DNA from: Aquabacterium sp.
GTDB lineage: Bacteria > Pseudomonadota > Gammaproteobacteria > Burkholderiales > Burkholderiaceae_C
Length of the DNA: 64,000 nucleotides
Reading direction: 5' to 3'
Assembly: GCA_030654395.1 (NCBI GenBank)
Contig: JAURXM010000022.1
Coordinates: 31,883 to 95,882 of the forward strand
The notes under the pieces were generated by a model. That model did no database searches and was not told where the DNA came from. It was given only the letters and a program-made list of their open reading frames with translations. Shown here piece by piece: positions 19,652-29,932 of the stretch (its first letter is position 1; the number at the start of each line of letters is the position of its first letter). A program made the translations under genes and the position numbers.

Positions 19652-21322
19652 ATGCCCTCATTTTTAACGCCCAGTTGGCCCACGCTCTTGCTGGCAGTGG
19701 CCTCTGCGGGCTGGAGCTTCAGCGCACAGGCCAACCCAGCATCGTGCTTCAGTTACACGGCCACAGAAGGCGACACCCTGATTGGTTTGGCTCAGCAATT
19801 TCTGGTGCGTCCGGCAGACTGGCCGACGCTCGCTCGCCTGAACCACATCAACCAAACACGGCGTATCCCGATTGGCACGGTCTTGTGCATACCCGTCAGC
19901 TTGCTGAAATCAACACCCCAAACCGGCGTCGTGCTTGAGGTGGCCGGGCAAGCAACCAAGTCGCCATCGGCCCCCAAACATCAAATCAACGCAGCCACTG
20001 CCATCAACAAGGGTGACATCGTCAGTGAAGGCATGAGCCTGCGCACCAGCACCAACGGCTATGTCACCGTACAGTTGGCGGACGGCTCGATCTTGAAGGT
20101 GCAATCGGACACCGAAGTCCGATTGGATTCATCTCAACGTTACATCGCCGCCGGTTTTTTTGCTTCTATCTGGTCTGTCGTGCATGGCCGAGTGGAGTCA
20201 CTGGTCACCCATTTGACAGGCGGAGAGCCACGCTACCAAATCAAAACACCGCAAGCGGTGCTGGGTGTGAGAGGCACCGAATTCCGTGTCAACACCGACG
20301 ACAAACGGACAACGACTGAAACATTGACAGGCTCTGTTCAGGTGAGCGGCCCCAAACAAGCGGAAGTGGTATCCACCGGACAGGGCACAGTTGTGGTTGC
20401 AGGACAGGTCGCACGGCCCATGGCCTTACCAGACAAACCCGACGTCTCTGGCCTGCCACTGCTACATGAACGGCTTGTTGTACGTCTTGACCTACCAGCC
20501 TTGGGCCGAGCCAGCAGCTACCGTGCGCAGGTAGCCCAAGACGGCGACTTCCGCCTTGTTCGCGGGGAAGCCTCGTCAACACAAACAACACTGCGTATCG
20601 CAGGCTTAGCCGATGGCGACTACCACCTGCGTGTACGGGCCGTCGATGCACAGGGCTTAGAGAGCGTCGATAGCACCCAACGCTTCACGCTAAAAGCACG
20701 ACCCGAACCACCTCTGCCCATGTCGCCAGCAGCGAAAGCCAAGGTGCGAGACACCGGGTTGAATTTGGTATGGGCCAGCCATCCAGATGCCATCTCGTAC
20801 CGCCTGCAGGTCGCCAAAGACGCCTCATTCACAGCGCTGTTGGCTGACCTCAAGGACGTCCGCGATACACAAGCTCGCATCGATTTGCCCCCTGGCGCCT
20901 ATGTCTGGCGCGTGGCCACGACCCGAAACGGGCCGAACAATGGGCCGGACAACGGGCCTTGGGGTGATGCACAAGGCGTCAACCTGCTCAGCCCGCCTAT
21001 GCAGCCTTCAGCACCCAAGGTCACAGACCTTCAGTTGATTTTCGAGCTCCCTGGTGAGGCTGGACAGCGTTTCGAATTTCAAATAGCCTCAGATAAGGTC
21101 TTCGCGCATGTGATCAAAGCGCTGACCTCCGATCATCCGACGATAGCCATCAGTCGCCCAGCCGAGGGTGGCCTGCTTTATGTGCGCTTTCGTGCCATCG
21201 ACGCCGACGGTTTCATCGGACCTTACAGTCAACCCCAATTGGTGAGCCTACCCACTTGTGTGCGCGATGGTGCACAACGTTGCGTCGGCAGTGGCAGCGA
21301 CTTCCTCCGAAGCGGTTCATGA
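19652..21322 (+). CDS. secreted LysM-FecR domain protein with fibronectin-like repeats
   Basis: A 556-residue protein. A signal peptide (TLLLAVASAGWSFSAQA) is followed by a LysM-like peptidoglycan-binding segment (TEGDTLIGLAQQF to VLCIPV, about 35-80), a FecR domain (about 105-215, with TPQAVLGVRGTEFRV), then two or three fibronectin-III-like modules containing YHLRVRAVDAQGLES and YVWRVATT. FecR domains are periplasmic signal-transducing modules. The stop overlaps the start of the CHASE2 kinase gene (ATGA), so the two are translationally coupled and likely form one sensing unit. A TTG at 19646 is an alternative start. Confidence 0.82.
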   Translation: MPSFLTPSWPTLLLAVASAGWSFSAQANPASCFSYTATEGDTLIGLAQQFLVRPADWPTLARLNHINQTRRIPIGTVLCIPVSLLKSTPQTGVVLEVAGQATKSPSAPKHQINAATAINKGDIVSEGMSLRTSTNGYVTVQLADGSILKVQSDTEVRLDSSQRYIAAGFFASIWSVVHGRVESLVTHLTGGEPRYQIKTPQAVLGVRGTEFRVNTDDKRTTTETLTGSVQVSGPKQAEVVSTGQGTVVVAGQVARPMALPDKPDVSGLPLLHERLVVRLDLPALGRASSYRAQVAQDGDFRLVRGEASSTQTTLRIAGLADGDYHLRVRAVDAQGLESVDSTQRFTLKARPEPPLPMSPAAKAKVRDTGLNLVWASHPDAISYRLQVAKDASFTALLADLKDVRDTQARIDLPPGAYVWRVATTRNGPNNGPDNGPWGDAQGVNLLSPPMQPSAPKVTDLQLIFELPGEAGQRFEFQIASDKVFAHVIKALTSDHPTIAISRPAEGGLLYVRFRAIDADGFIGPYSQPQLVSLPTCVRDGAQRCVGSGSDFLRSGS

Positions 21323-23640
21323 TCAAGCGGCCTGACCAAGAAGCTCAGCGTGAGTGGAGACTGGTTTGCATGGCTGTCATGGCCCTGACCGCCCTAGCCT
21401 GCTGGTGGCATTGGACATGGCATCTTGATCAAGCTGTTTACGATGCGGCCCAAAGCACGTGGACAAGACCAGCACCTCGCGATGTGGTGATCGTCGCCAT
21501 CGACGAAGCCAGCTTGCAAGCCGTGGGCCGCTGGCCATGGAAACGCGCCGTACACGCGCAGGTATTAGACCAAATCCAACAAGCCCACCCCAAGGCTGTG
21601 TTGCTGGATTTGCTGCTGAGCGAGCCTGACCCAGACCCCAACCAAGATCGCCTGTTGGCTAACGCCTTGCGCAAGCTCGGTCGGGTCGTCATGCCTGTCA
21701 GCCACGCCGTGGACGGTGTGGGGCAAGGTCACGAACTGCTGCCCACACCGGTCTTGCGTGAAGCCATCACACTGGCCCATGCAGATGCGGCACTGGACGT
21801 TGATGGCACGCAGCGTTGGGCCTACCTGTGGGCCGGTAGTGGCACACACCGCTACCCTCACCCTGCGCTGGCGCTCCTGCAAGCTGCGGGCGAGGCGCCG
21901 CCCTCCCTAGCGAGACCAAGCACAACGGATCAAGGCGCGTCTATGACGTCGCCTTATTGGCACAGGCAATCACCGCGGGCCATCCCCTTCCTCGGTCCGC
22001 CGGGGCGCATTCTCCATGTGTCGTATGCCGCGGTGCTGCGTGGCGAGGTCTCTGCCGACACCTTCCGAGACAGTTATGTGCTGATAGGCGTCACCGCAAA
22101 AGGTTTAGGCAACTTGTTTCAGACGCCCGTGTCTCAACTGGACGAGGGCATGTCCGGTGTAGAGATCATTGCACAGTGGCTGGAAAGCCTGCGCCAGGGT
22201 CGTGAAATCATCACCCTCCCACCAGCTTGGCATGCGGCATCATCGGCTTTGTTGATATGGGCTGTGGTGTGGTCATTCCGAAAACAAACACCCCGAGATG
22301 CCTTGTTCACGGCCATGAGCGCGGCCGTCACGGCTGTGCTGTTGTCATGGGTCGCCATGGCTTGGGGTATTTGGTACCCTCCTTTTGGCTTCGTTGCCGG
22401 AGCCCTGATCAGCTACCCCATATGGAGCTGGCGCCGCCTTGAAGGCACCGCACGTGCACTCGAAGCCCAACTGCAGGCCCTGACCACTGAGCCTGATGTT
22501 CACACCGAGCTGCCAGGGCATGAGCATGCCCCGTCCGGCGACTTCATGATGCAGCGTACCGATGCGCTCAGCCAGGCGACATCGCAATTGCGACAAGCAC
22601 GGCAACTGCTGGCTCACACGCAAGCCACCATGCCCGATGCGCTGTTCGTCGCAAACCAGCACAAGCGGATCACACAAGCCAACGAACAAGCTTGTGTGAT
22701 GACCGGTTTTAGCAACGTACAGGCCTTGCTGGGGCAATCTCTCGAAGAAGTACTGGCGCCTTTCACACCATCGGACGCGCCCGAATGGGGCATGTTGCTG
22801 GACAAGGCTCGCCACAGCCTTCGGCCTTTGACCACACAAGCCAGCCACCCACGTGGCAAGCAATATCTGGTCAACATGGTCTCTGCCGACGAGGCCCAGC
22901 CTCACGCAGGCTTGATCGTGTGCGCCACCGATGTCAGCGCCTTGCGTCACGCCGAGCTACAGCGGTCTGAGTTGCTGGGCTTCATTGCACACGACATCCG
23001 ATCGCCACAGGCCTCCTTGATTTCGCTGGTGGAGCTTCACCACATTGGCGGCGAAATGTCGCAAGACGAAACACTGGGGCATGTTGAGACGCTGGCTCGC
23101 CAAACGCTGGATTTGTGCGAAGAGTTGCTCCAAGTCATGCGCGCAGAAACACGCGCCATTGCCCCAGCGGCCACCGATTTGATCGCGCTGGCTGAAGAAA
23201 GCGTCTCTGAAATGCAGTTGCAGGCCACAGCCAAAGGCATCAACTTGCGTGGGACATGGCCTGACGGCGCACAAGCACCAGCCATGCTGGACGACTACCT
23301 CATACACCGTGCTTTGATCAATTTGCTGAGCAATGCGATCAAGTTCAGCCCCAAGTCAGGGCAAGTTGAAGTCTCTGTTGATCAACGTGATGGTCAATAC
23401 GTGCTGTCCGTGTTGGACCAAGGGCCCGGCATCCCTGAATCTGAATTAGGCCGATTGTTCAAACGCTATGAACGTGTGGAGCAAGGTCGGCCATCCAAAC
23501 TGGCAGCTGGCATCGGACTGGGGCTGGTATTCATTGACACCGTAATGCGTCGCCATGGGGGTGAAGTCAAGGTGCACAACACCCCCGGCAAAGGCGCTTG
23601 TTTCGAGCTCTGGCTGCCCATAGACAACCACAGAAGCTGA
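21319..23640 (+). CDS. CHASE2-PAS hybrid-less sensor histidine kinase
   Basis: A 773-residue sensor. TM1 lies near residues 18-37, a periplasmic CHASE2 domain spans about 38-300 (RDVVIVAIDEASL, PKAVLLDLLL, YVLIGVTAKGLGN), three membrane helices span about 310-375, a PAS domain about 435-540, and a HisKA/HATPase core follows. The phosphorylation site is H558 (FIAHDIRSPQ). The N box is LLSNAIKFSP; the G boxes are DQGPGIP and GIGLGLVF. No receiver domain is attached and no response regulator gene lies nearby. It is coupled to the FecR/LysM gene. Ligand unknown. Confidence 0.88.
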   Translation: MIKRPDQEAQREWRLVCMAVMALTALACWWHWTWHLDQAVYDAAQSTWTRPAPRDVVIVAIDEASLQAVGRWPWKRAVHAQVLDQIQQAHPKAVLLDLLLSEPDPDPNQDRLLANALRKLGRVVMPVSHAVDGVGQGHELLPTPVLREAITLAHADAALDVDGTQRWAYLWAGSGTHRYPHPALALLQAAGEAPPSLARPSTTDQGASMTSPYWHRQSPRAIPFLGPPGRILHVSYAAVLRGEVSADTFRDSYVLIGVTAKGLGNLFQTPVSQLDEGMSGVEIIAQWLESLRQGREIITLPPAWHAASSALLIWAVVWSFRKQTPRDALFTAMSAAVTAVLLSWVAMAWGIWYPPFGFVAGALISYPIWSWRRLEGTARALEAQLQALTTEPDVHTELPGHEHAPSGDFMMQRTDALSQATSQLRQARQLLAHTQATMPDALFVANQHKRITQANEQACVMTGFSNVQALLGQSLEEVLAPFTPSDAPEWGMLLDKARHSLRPLTTQASHPRGKQYLVNMVSADEAQPHAGLIVCATDVSALRHAELQRSELLGFIAHDIRSPQASLISLVELHHIGGEMSQDETLGHVETLARQTLDLCEELLQVMRAETRAIAPAATDLIALAEESVSEMQLQATAKGINLRGTWPDGAQAPAMLDDYLIHRALINLLSNAIKFSPKSGQVEVSVDQRDGQYVLSVLDQGPGIPESELGRLFKRYERVEQGRPSKLAAGIGLGLVFIDTVMRRHGGEVKVHNTPGKGACFELWLPIDNHRS

Positions 23641-23864
23641 GCCACGCAGCGCAGATGCTCAGTGGGCGAGCACCATCTCCAACTCGGCAAAGCTGCGTGA
23701 GTGCAAATCGGGCTCAATCGTTGTGCTCATGGCCATCTCTAGGCGCCGGGCCGAGAACATCCCGCGCAGCATGGACTCCCCCTATTTGATCTGTGTGACC
23801 ACCAAGGTAAAGCGCAGAACTGCAAAACCACATTGGCGTTGATATGATGAATATCACATCGAAC
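23641..23864. other. intergenic segment between the kinase gene and hisF, with an inverted repeat and a short candidate ORF
   Basis: A perfect 6-bp-arm inverted repeat (TGATAT, GATGA, ATATCA; 23840-23856) lies 9 bp beyond the hisF stop, without a T-run. On the minus strand an ORF of 37 codons (23659-23772) begins MLRGMFSARRLEMAMSTT and ends MVLAH; GGGGGAG stands three bases before its ATG. Its composition is protein-like but I recognise no family. It could be a small protein or a remnant of a lost gene. Confidence 0.3.
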
Positions 23865-24644
23865 TCACATCCGAACAGGTATCCCACGTTTCGCCATCAA
23901 GGCTTTGGCTTGCGCCACGGTGTACTCACCGTAGTGGAAAATGCTGGCGGCCAAGACCGCATCGGCCCCACCTTGCTGTACGCCGTCTGCCAGATGGTCG
24001 AGATTACCCACGCCACCGGAGGCAATCACCGGCACGCTCACAGCGTCACTGACGGCACGTGTCAAGGCCAGATCGAAGCCGGACTTGGTGCCATCTCTGT
24101 CCATGCTGGTCAGTAAGATTTCACCCGCGCCATATTCAGCCATTTGTGTCGCCCATGCCACGGCATCCAAGCCCACATTTTGACGGCCGCCGTGGGAGTA
24201 AACATCCCAGCCTGGTCCACGTGCAATCAAATCGTCACCAGAACGGCGCTTGGCATCAATGGCAACCACGATGCACTGGGAGCCGTAACGGTCAGAAGCA
24301 TCACGTATGACCTGCGGATTGGCCACCGCCGCCGAGTTAAAGCTGACTTTATCGGCGCCCGCATTGAGTAAACGGCGGACATCATCCACCACGCGCACGC
24401 CACCACCCACCGTCAAGGGGATGAAGACTTTGGATGCCACGGCCTCGATGATGTGCAAGATGACATCCCGCCCATCGCTGGTGGCGGTGATATCCAAAAA
24501 AGTCAGTTCATCGGCGCCTTGGTCGTTGTAACGGGCGGCAATCTCAACCGGATCACCTGCGTCGCGCAAAGCCACAAAATTGACGCCTTTGACGACCCGC
24601 CCGCCTGTGACATCCAAGCAAGGAATGATGCGTTTAGCCAGCAC
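23865..24644 (-). CDS. hisF: imidazole glycerol phosphate synthase, cyclase subunit
   Basis: A 259-residue (beta/alpha)8 barrel that condenses PRFAR with ammonia from HisH to give imidazole glycerol phosphate and AICAR. The two catalytic aspartates are in RIIPCLDV (D11) and VVAIDAKR (about D130). Phosphate-binding loops [10 protein letters not shown] and [10 protein letters not shown] are intact. It lies one base after hisA and is the last gene of the minus-strand his cluster; hisI and hisE no longer follow it. Confidence 0.96.
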   Translation of the reverse strand: MLAKRIIPCLDVTGGRVVKGVNFVALRDAGDPVEIAARYNDQGADELTFLDITATSDGRDVILHIIEAVASKVFIPLTVGGGVRVVDDVRRLLNAGADKVSFNSAAVANPQVIRDASDRYGSQCIVVAIDAKRRSGDDLIARGPGWDVYSHGGRQNVGLDAVAWATQMAEYGAGEILLTSMDRDGTKSGFDLALTRAVSDAVSVPVIASGGVGNLDHLADGVQQGGADAVLAASIFHYGEYTVAQAKALMAKRGIPVRM

Positions 24645-24645
24645 T

Positions 24646-25392
24646 TCAGCGTCCGCCGTTCAGTTCATCGGCGCGCTTTTGGGCTGCTGCAAAATCCAAG
24701 TCACCTGTGTAGATGGCCCTGCCGCAGATCACGCCCGATACGCCTTCAAACTCAACAGCGCAAAGTTCTTCAATGTTTTGGATGTTAGACAGCCCGCCTG
24801 ATGCAATCACGGGCACCGTCAAGGCCCTAGCGAGCTTGACGGTGGATTCAATGTTGATGCCCGACAACATGCCGTCGCGCCCAATATCGGTGTAGATCAC
24901 GCCTTCGACGCCATAGTCTTCAAACTTTTTGGCCAAATCGATGACCTCGTGACCAGAGAGCTTGCTCCAGCCATCGGTCGCGACTTTGCCATCTTTGGCA
25001 TCCAAGCCCACGATGATGTGCCCACCAAAGGCCACACAGGCGTCCTTCAAAAAGCCCGGATTCTTGACGGCTGCTGTGCCAATGATGACGTAACGCAAGC
25101 CATCATCAAGGTAGCGTTCGATGGTGTCGAGATCACGGATGCCACCGCCCAATTGCACGGGGATTTCATCGCCGACTTCTTTGATGATGGCCTTGATGGC
25201 CGCTTCATTGACGGGTTTGCCGGCAAAAGCGCCATTGAGATCCACCAAATGCAGGCGCTTGGCGCCCGCGTTCAGCCATCGCCGGGCCATCGCGGCCGGG
25301 TCCTCGCCAAACGTGGTGGAGTCGTTCATGTCGCCTTGTTTAAGGCGCACGCATTTGCCGTCTTTCAGGTCAATCGCAGGGATCAGCAGCAT
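24646..25392 (-). CDS. hisA: ProFAR isomerase
   Basis: A 248-residue barrel homologous to HisF that isomerises ProFAR to PRFAR. The catalytic aspartates are in [11 protein letters not shown] (D8) and [20 protein letters not shown] binds phosphate. The frame is open to 25446, but the ATG at 25392 gives the canonical N-terminus. It follows hisH by 78 bp and is one base from hisF. Confidence 0.96.
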   Translation of the reverse strand: MLLIPAIDLKDGKCVRLKQGDMNDSTTFGEDPAAMARRWLNAGAKRLHLVDLNGAFAGKPVNEAAIKAIIKEVGDEIPVQLGGGIRDLDTIERYLDDGLRYVIIGTAAVKNPGFLKDACVAFGGHIIVGLDAKDGKVATDGWSKLSGHEVIDLAKKFEDYGVEGVIYTDIGRDGMLSGINIESTVKLARALTVPVIASGGLSNIQNIEELCAVEFEGVSGVICGRAIYTGDLDFAAAQKRADELNGGR

Positions 25393-25470
25393 GGCTGTGG
25401 TGCGGGAGCAAGTGAAAATGGTTGAAAAACTTCGGGGCGACGTCACTGGAGCCAGAGGCAGCCGGTGTGA

Positions 25471-26157
25471 TCAAGGCTTCCAAAGCAAGAAATTGCGATA
25501 CAGCGCCAAACCGTGTTCGGCACTTTTTTCGGGGTGGAACTGTGTAGCGAAAATGTTATCGCGGGCAACGGCGCAGGTAAAGCGATGGCCGTAGTCGGTT
25601 TCACCCGCGCAATGTTGTTTATTGTTTACAACCGCATGATAACTGTGGACGAAGTAGAAGTACGCCTCATCCGGGATACCCGCCCACACAGGGTGAGGTT
25701 GACCATCAAAAAGGCCCTCATGGCGAGCCTGCCGCACACTGTTCCAGCCCATTTGGGGCACCTTGTAGCGACTGCCATCGGGCTGAATCTGCCCCTCAAG
25801 TCGGAATTTAATCACCCGACCGGGGATCAAACCCAAACCGGGTGTGTCTTGCTCTTCAGAGTGGTCGAGCAGCATTTGCATGCCCACGCAAATGCCCATC
25901 AATGGTTTGTTTGAGGCGGCATCCAAGACGGCGCCCAACAATTCACCACCATGAGCATCCCGTAACTCGCGCATGCAGTCGCGCATGGCGCCCTGTCCGG
26001 GCAGCACCACGCGCTCAGCTGCGCGCACAACGGCAGGTTCGTTGGTCACAACAACGTTGACGTTCAAACCTTGCGCTGCGTGCTCAACGGCCTGTGAGAC
26101 CGAGCGCAAATTACCCATGCCGTAATCAATCACGGCCACTGTCGATGCTTGGCTCAT
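25471..26157 (-). CDS. hisH: imidazole glycerol phosphate synthase, glutaminase subunit
   Basis: A 228-residue class I glutamine amidotransferase that feeds ammonia to HisF. The nucleophile is the Cys of [11 protein letters not shown], and the catalytic His-Glu pair is in ATQFHPEKS. The N-terminus [14 protein letters not shown] is family-typical. It lies between hisB (18 bp) and hisA (78 bp), all on the minus strand. Confidence 0.96.
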   Translation of the reverse strand: MSQASTVAVIDYGMGNLRSVSQAVEHAAQGLNVNVVVTNEPAVVRAAERVVLPGQGAMRDCMRELRDAHGGELLGAVLDAASNKPLMGICVGMQMLLDHSEEQDTPGLGLIPGRVIKFRLEGQIQPDGSRYKVPQMGWNSVRQARHEGLFDGQPHPVWAGIPDEAYFYFVHSYHAVVNNKQHCAGETDYGHRFTCAVARDNIFATQFHPEKSAEHGLALYRNFLLWKP

Positions 26158-26175
26158 GGCGTCAAATCAGAAACT

Positions 26176-26808
26176 TCACAAAGAGCCCTTGGTCGACGGG
26201 ATCACGCCAACCATGCGGGGGTCGCGCTCCAGCGCTGCACGCAAGGCGCGGGCAAAGGCTTTGAACACGGTCTCACACTGATGGTGCGCATTGAGCCCCT
26301 TCAGGTTGTCGATGTGCAGCGTGACGCCAGCGTGGTTCACGAACCCTTGAAAGAATTCGAACGTCAACTGCGTATCAAAACCGCCGATGCCACCAGCCGT
26401 GAACGGCACGTGCATGGTCAAACCTGGGCGACCAGAAAAGTCGATCACAACGCGTGACAAGGCCTCATCCAAGGGCACATAGGCATGGCCGTAGCGCCGA
26501 ATGCCTTTTTTGTCGCCCACGGCTTTGGCAAAAGCCTGCCCCAAGGTGATGCCGACATCCTCTACGGTGTGGTGACCATCAATGTGCAGGTCGCCCACAG
26601 CGTGGATATCCAGATCAATCAGGCCATGGCGTGCGATTTGATCGAGCATGTGATCGAAGAACCCGATGCCCGTATGCAGCTTGGCCGCGCCTGTGCCGTC
26701 CAAATTAACACGCACGGTGATCTGGGTTTCGGCGGTGTTTCGGGTGACCTCGGCCACGCGATCGGTGTCGGTGTCTGTAGCGGCAGCCACAATGTCAGAA
26801 TCGTTCAT
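26176..26808 (-). CDS. hisB: imidazoleglycerol-phosphate dehydratase
   Basis: A 210-residue monofunctional dehydratase without the phosphatase domain fused in enterobacteria. The Mn-binding motifs are [12 protein letters not shown] and the later [18 protein letters not shown] is also diagnostic. It overlaps hisC by four bases. In such organisms histidinol-phosphate phosphatase is encoded elsewhere; none is seen here. Confidence 0.96.
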   Translation of the reverse strand: MNDSDIVAAATDTDTDRVAEVTRNTAETQITVRVNLDGTGAAKLHTGIGFFDHMLDQIARHGLIDLDIHAVGDLHIDGHHTVEDVGITLGQAFAKAVGDKKGIRRYGHAYVPLDEALSRVVIDFSGRPGLTMHVPFTAGGIGGFDTQLTFEFFQGFVNHAGVTLHIDNLKGLNAHHQCETVFKAFARALRAALERDPRMVGVIPSTKGSL

Positions 26809-27917
26809 GCAGGATGGTTGATCAGAGGTTCACGCAGTATCTCGGTCAATGCAGCGATGAGCGCGTCATTCTCCGAGCTTGAGCCCACGGTCAAGCGGAT
26901 ACAGTTTGCCAGCAAACTGTGTAGACCCGCCACATTTTTAATCAGAATGCCCCGCGCCTTCAAGGCCAAGAACACGGCAGCAGAATCGGCCACGCGCACC
27001 AAAATCATGTTGGCCTGACTAGGGAAGGCCTTCGCGCCAGGCATGCCAGACAGCGCCAACAACAGGCGCTCACGCTCTGACTTGATAACAGAGGCCTGCC
27101 GCTCAAACTCGTCTACATGCGCCAAAGCGAACAAAGCCGCTTCTGTATTGAGTACGCTGATGTTGTAGGGCGGGCGGACTTTTTCGATTTGCTCGATCAG
27201 GTCTTTACGCCCCATCATGTAACCCAAGCGCACACCAGCAAGGCCAAATTTGGACAAGGTACGCATCAACAGCACATGTGGGTGCTGGGCCAGTCGGGCG
27301 AGGTAGCTCTTACTGGCAAAAGGCTGATAAGCCTCATCCAAGATAACCAAACCCGGCCTGCCCTCCGCGCCATTTTGAGCCACTGCTGACACGATTTGCT
27401 CAATGACATCGTCATCCCACAAATTGGCGGTCGGGTTGTTGGGGTAGGCGATATAGGTCAGAGCCGGACTGTGCTCACGAACGGCAGCCAGCATGGCTGG
27501 GCCATCCAGCTCAAAATCGGCAGTCAAAGGCACGCCGACAAAACGCATACCCGTCTGCTTGGCAAAGGCCTCGTACATCACAAAACCGGGCAAGGGCGCC
27601 AAGGCAACGGCACCTGGCTGGGCACAAGCCACAGACAACAGCGAGATCAATTCGTCTGAGCCATTTCCCAAGACCATACCGGCTTCAAGCGGCACATGGG
27701 CGTAGGCCCGCAAAGCGGCGTGCAAATCGTTGATGCGCGTGCCTGGGTAACGGTTGAGCGCCACCGCACCGAGCTGCTGCCCCAGTTGAGCTTGCAGCTC
27801 TGGCGGCAAGGTAAACGGGTTCTCCATGGCGTCTAACTTGATATAGCCAGCCGCGTCTTGCACCACATAAGCATGCATGGCGCGAACATCGGGGCGGAAA
27901 ACATCAAGCAAACTCAT
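26805..27917 (-). CDS. hisC: histidinol-phosphate aminotransferase
   Basis: A 370-residue fold-type I PLP aminotransferase. The Schiff-base lysine lies in [16 protein letters not shown], and PNNPTANLW and LDEAYQPF contact PLP and substrate. It converts imidazole acetol phosphate to histidinol phosphate. It overlaps hisD and hisB by four bases each, so translation is coupled. Confidence 0.95.
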   Translation of the reverse strand: MSLLDVFRPDVRAMHAYVVQDAAGYIKLDAMENPFTLPPELQAQLGQQLGAVALNRYPGTRINDLHAALRAYAHVPLEAGMVLGNGSDELISLLSVACAQPGAVALAPLPGFVMYEAFAKQTGMRFVGVPLTADFELDGPAMLAAVREHSPALTYIAYPNNPTANLWDDDVIEQIVSAVAQNGAEGRPGLVILDEAYQPFASKSYLARLAQHPHVLLMRTLSKFGLAGVRLGYMMGRKDLIEQIEKVRPPYNISVLNTEAALFALAHVDEFERQASVIKSERERLLLALSGMPGAKAFPSQANMILVRVADSAAVFLALKARGILIKNVAGLHSLLANCIRLTVGSSSENDALIAALTEILREPLINHPA

Positions 27918-29248
27918 GTTTTGGACTCTTCAATGCCATGTTTAAGACGGAACTCGGCCGCCTGAGCATGCGCTTGCAGACCTTCGCCATGAGCCAGCAC
28001 AGAGGCCACTTTACCCAGCACCTGCGCACCGGCTTCGCTGACCTCGATCAGGCTGCTGCGCTTTTGGAAGTCATACACACCCAAGGGCGAAGAAAAACGT
28101 GCCGTGCCTGACGTGGGCAACACATGATTAGGGCCCGCGCAATAGTCGCCCAAACTCTCGCTGGTGTAAGCACCCAAAAAGATGGCGCCTGCGTGCCTGA
28201 GAAGAGGCTCCCAACGGTGAGGGTCTGTCGACGAGACTTCGAGATGCTCTGGCGCGATGCGGTTGCTGATCTCGCAGGCCTCTTCCATGCTGCGCGTGAG
28301 GATCAGGGCGCCCCGGCCCTCCAACGAAGCGCGGATGATGTCCGCACGAGGCATGGTGGGCAGCAGGCGATCGATTGCCTCTTGTACCTTGGCGATGTAA
28401 CTGGCGTTCGGGCACAGCAAGATGCTTTGCGCCAGCTCGTCGTGCTCAGCTTGACTGAACAAATCCATCGCGACCCAATCAGGCGGCGTGCTGCCATCGG
28501 CCAACACCAAAATCTCACTGGGGCCTGCGATCATGTCGATGCCAACCAAGCCAAAAACGTGCTTCTTGGCACTGGCCACATAGGCATTGCCCGGCCCCGT
28601 GATCTTGTCAACTTTGGGAATGGTGTCTGTACCATAGGCCAAAGCACCCACCGCTTGCGCGCCGCCCACGGTGAATACACGGCTGACCCCTGCCACGTAG
28701 GCTGCGGCGAGTACCAATGGATTCTTATCACCACGAGGCGTCGGCACCACCATGGTGATTTCTTGGACGCCTGCCACGTGGGCTGGGATCGCATTCATCA
28801 GCACGGACGAGGGGTAAGCTGCCTTGCCTCCAGGTACATAAATACCGACCCGGTCCAGTGGCGTCACTTTCTGACCTAACAACGTGCCATCTTCATCGCG
28901 GTACGACCAGCTCAAACCACAGGCTTGCTTTTGGCGCTCGTGGTAGCTGCGCACACGCTGCGCGGCGAACTCCAAGGCCTCGCGCTGCACAACGGGCAAT
29001 CCCTCAAATGCGGCCTTGAGTTCGGCTTGACCCAACTCCAAGCTGGCCACATTGTCTGCGACCAGATGGTCAAACCGAGCGGTGTAATCCAGCACGGCCG
29101 CATCGCCCCTCAAGCGCACGTCGGCGAGGATCTCGGCCACGCGACTCTCTATGGCTGTATCGGCTTCAGCAGACCAGTGCAGCACTTTTTGAAAGTCGGC
29201 CTCAAAGTCAGCTTGGGTCGTATCGAGGTGTCGAATTTGTACCGTCAT
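27914..29248 (-). CDS. hisD: histidinol dehydrogenase
   Basis: A 444-residue zinc enzyme that oxidises histidinol to histidine in two NAD steps. Motifs are [24 protein letters not shown] and the catalytic-region IAPEHLEV. The ATG at 29248 gives the usual start TVQIRHLD; a GTG at 29266, overlapping the hisG stop as GTGA, is the alternative and would add six residues. It ends in a four-base overlap with hisC. Confidence 0.95.
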   Translation of the reverse strand: MTVQIRHLDTTQADFEADFQKVLHWSAEADTAIESRVAEILADVRLRGDAAVLDYTARFDHLVADNVASLELGQAELKAAFEGLPVVQREALEFAAQRVRSYHERQKQACGLSWSYRDEDGTLLGQKVTPLDRVGIYVPGGKAAYPSSVLMNAIPAHVAGVQEITMVVPTPRGDKNPLVLAAAYVAGVSRVFTVGGAQAVGALAYGTDTIPKVDKITGPGNAYVASAKKHVFGLVGIDMIAGPSEILVLADGSTPPDWVAMDLFSQAEHDELAQSILLCPNASYIAKVQEAIDRLLPTMPRADIIRASLEGRGALILTRSMEEACEISNRIAPEHLEVSSTDPHRWEPLLRHAGAIFLGAYTSESLGDYCAGPNHVLPTSGTARFSSPLGVYDFQKRSSLIEVSEAGAQVLGKVASVLAHGEGLQAHAQAAEFRLKHGIEESKT

Positions 29249-29262
29249 GGTCTGCCCAAACG

Positions 29263-29916
29263 TCACTTCGGAATCGCGGATTCAAACGCCTTGATCAGCG
29301 CGCGAATCGGTTCACGGTTGAGTTTAAGCGCCGCCTGATTGACCACCAACCGTGAGCTGATGAGCATGATCTGCTCGACCTCAACCAGGTTGTTGGCCTT
29401 GAGCGTGTTGCCGGTAGAGACCAGATCAACGATGGCATCAGCCAAGCCCGTCAACGGCGCCAACTCCATGGAGCCATACAATTTAATCAGATCGACGTGC
29501 ACACCCTTGTTGGCGAAATGCTCACGTGCGATGGTGGTGTACTTGGTGGCCACACGGATGCGCGAGCCTTGTTTAACGGCTGCTTCGTAGTCGAAATCAG
29601 CGCGCACGGCCACACTCATGCGGCATTTGGCGATGTTCAGGTCAAGCGGCTGGTAGAGGCCATCGTTGCCGCCATTGTCACCAGCGTATTCGATCAAGAT
29701 ATCTTTGCCAGCCACACCGATGTCCGCACCGCCATGGGCCACATAAGTGGGCACGTCGGTGGCGCGAACCAACACAACCCGGACGTCCGCACGTGTGGTT
29801 GGCAAGATCAATTTACGGGATGTTTCTGGGTCTTCGGTCACCTCAATACCCGCTGCAGCGAGCAAGGGTAAGGTTTCTTCGAAGATGCGACCTTTGGACA
29901 GGGCGAGGGTGATCAT
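29263..29916 (-). CDS. hisG: ATP phosphoribosyltransferase, short form
   Basis: A 217-residue HisG ([18 protein letters not shown] at the N-terminus; [17 protein letters not shown] binds PRPP). It catalyses the first committed step of histidine synthesis. It lacks the C-terminal regulatory domain of the long form, so by family knowledge it needs the HisZ regulatory partner, which is not in this window. The ATG at 29916 is chosen over the open frame to 30000. It lies 16 bp after murA. Confidence 0.95.
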   Translation of the reverse strand: MITLALSKGRIFEETLPLLAAAGIEVTEDPETSRKLILPTTRADVRVVLVRATDVPTYVAHGGADIGVAGKDILIEYAGDNGGNDGLYQPLDLNIAKCRMSVAVRADFDYEAAVKQGSRIRVATKYTTIAREHFANKGVHVDLIKLYGSMELAPLTGLADAIVDLVSTGNTLKANNLVEVEQIMLISSRLVVNQAALKLNREPIRALIKAFESAIPK

Positions 29917-29932
29917 GCTTGTGTACTCGTGC

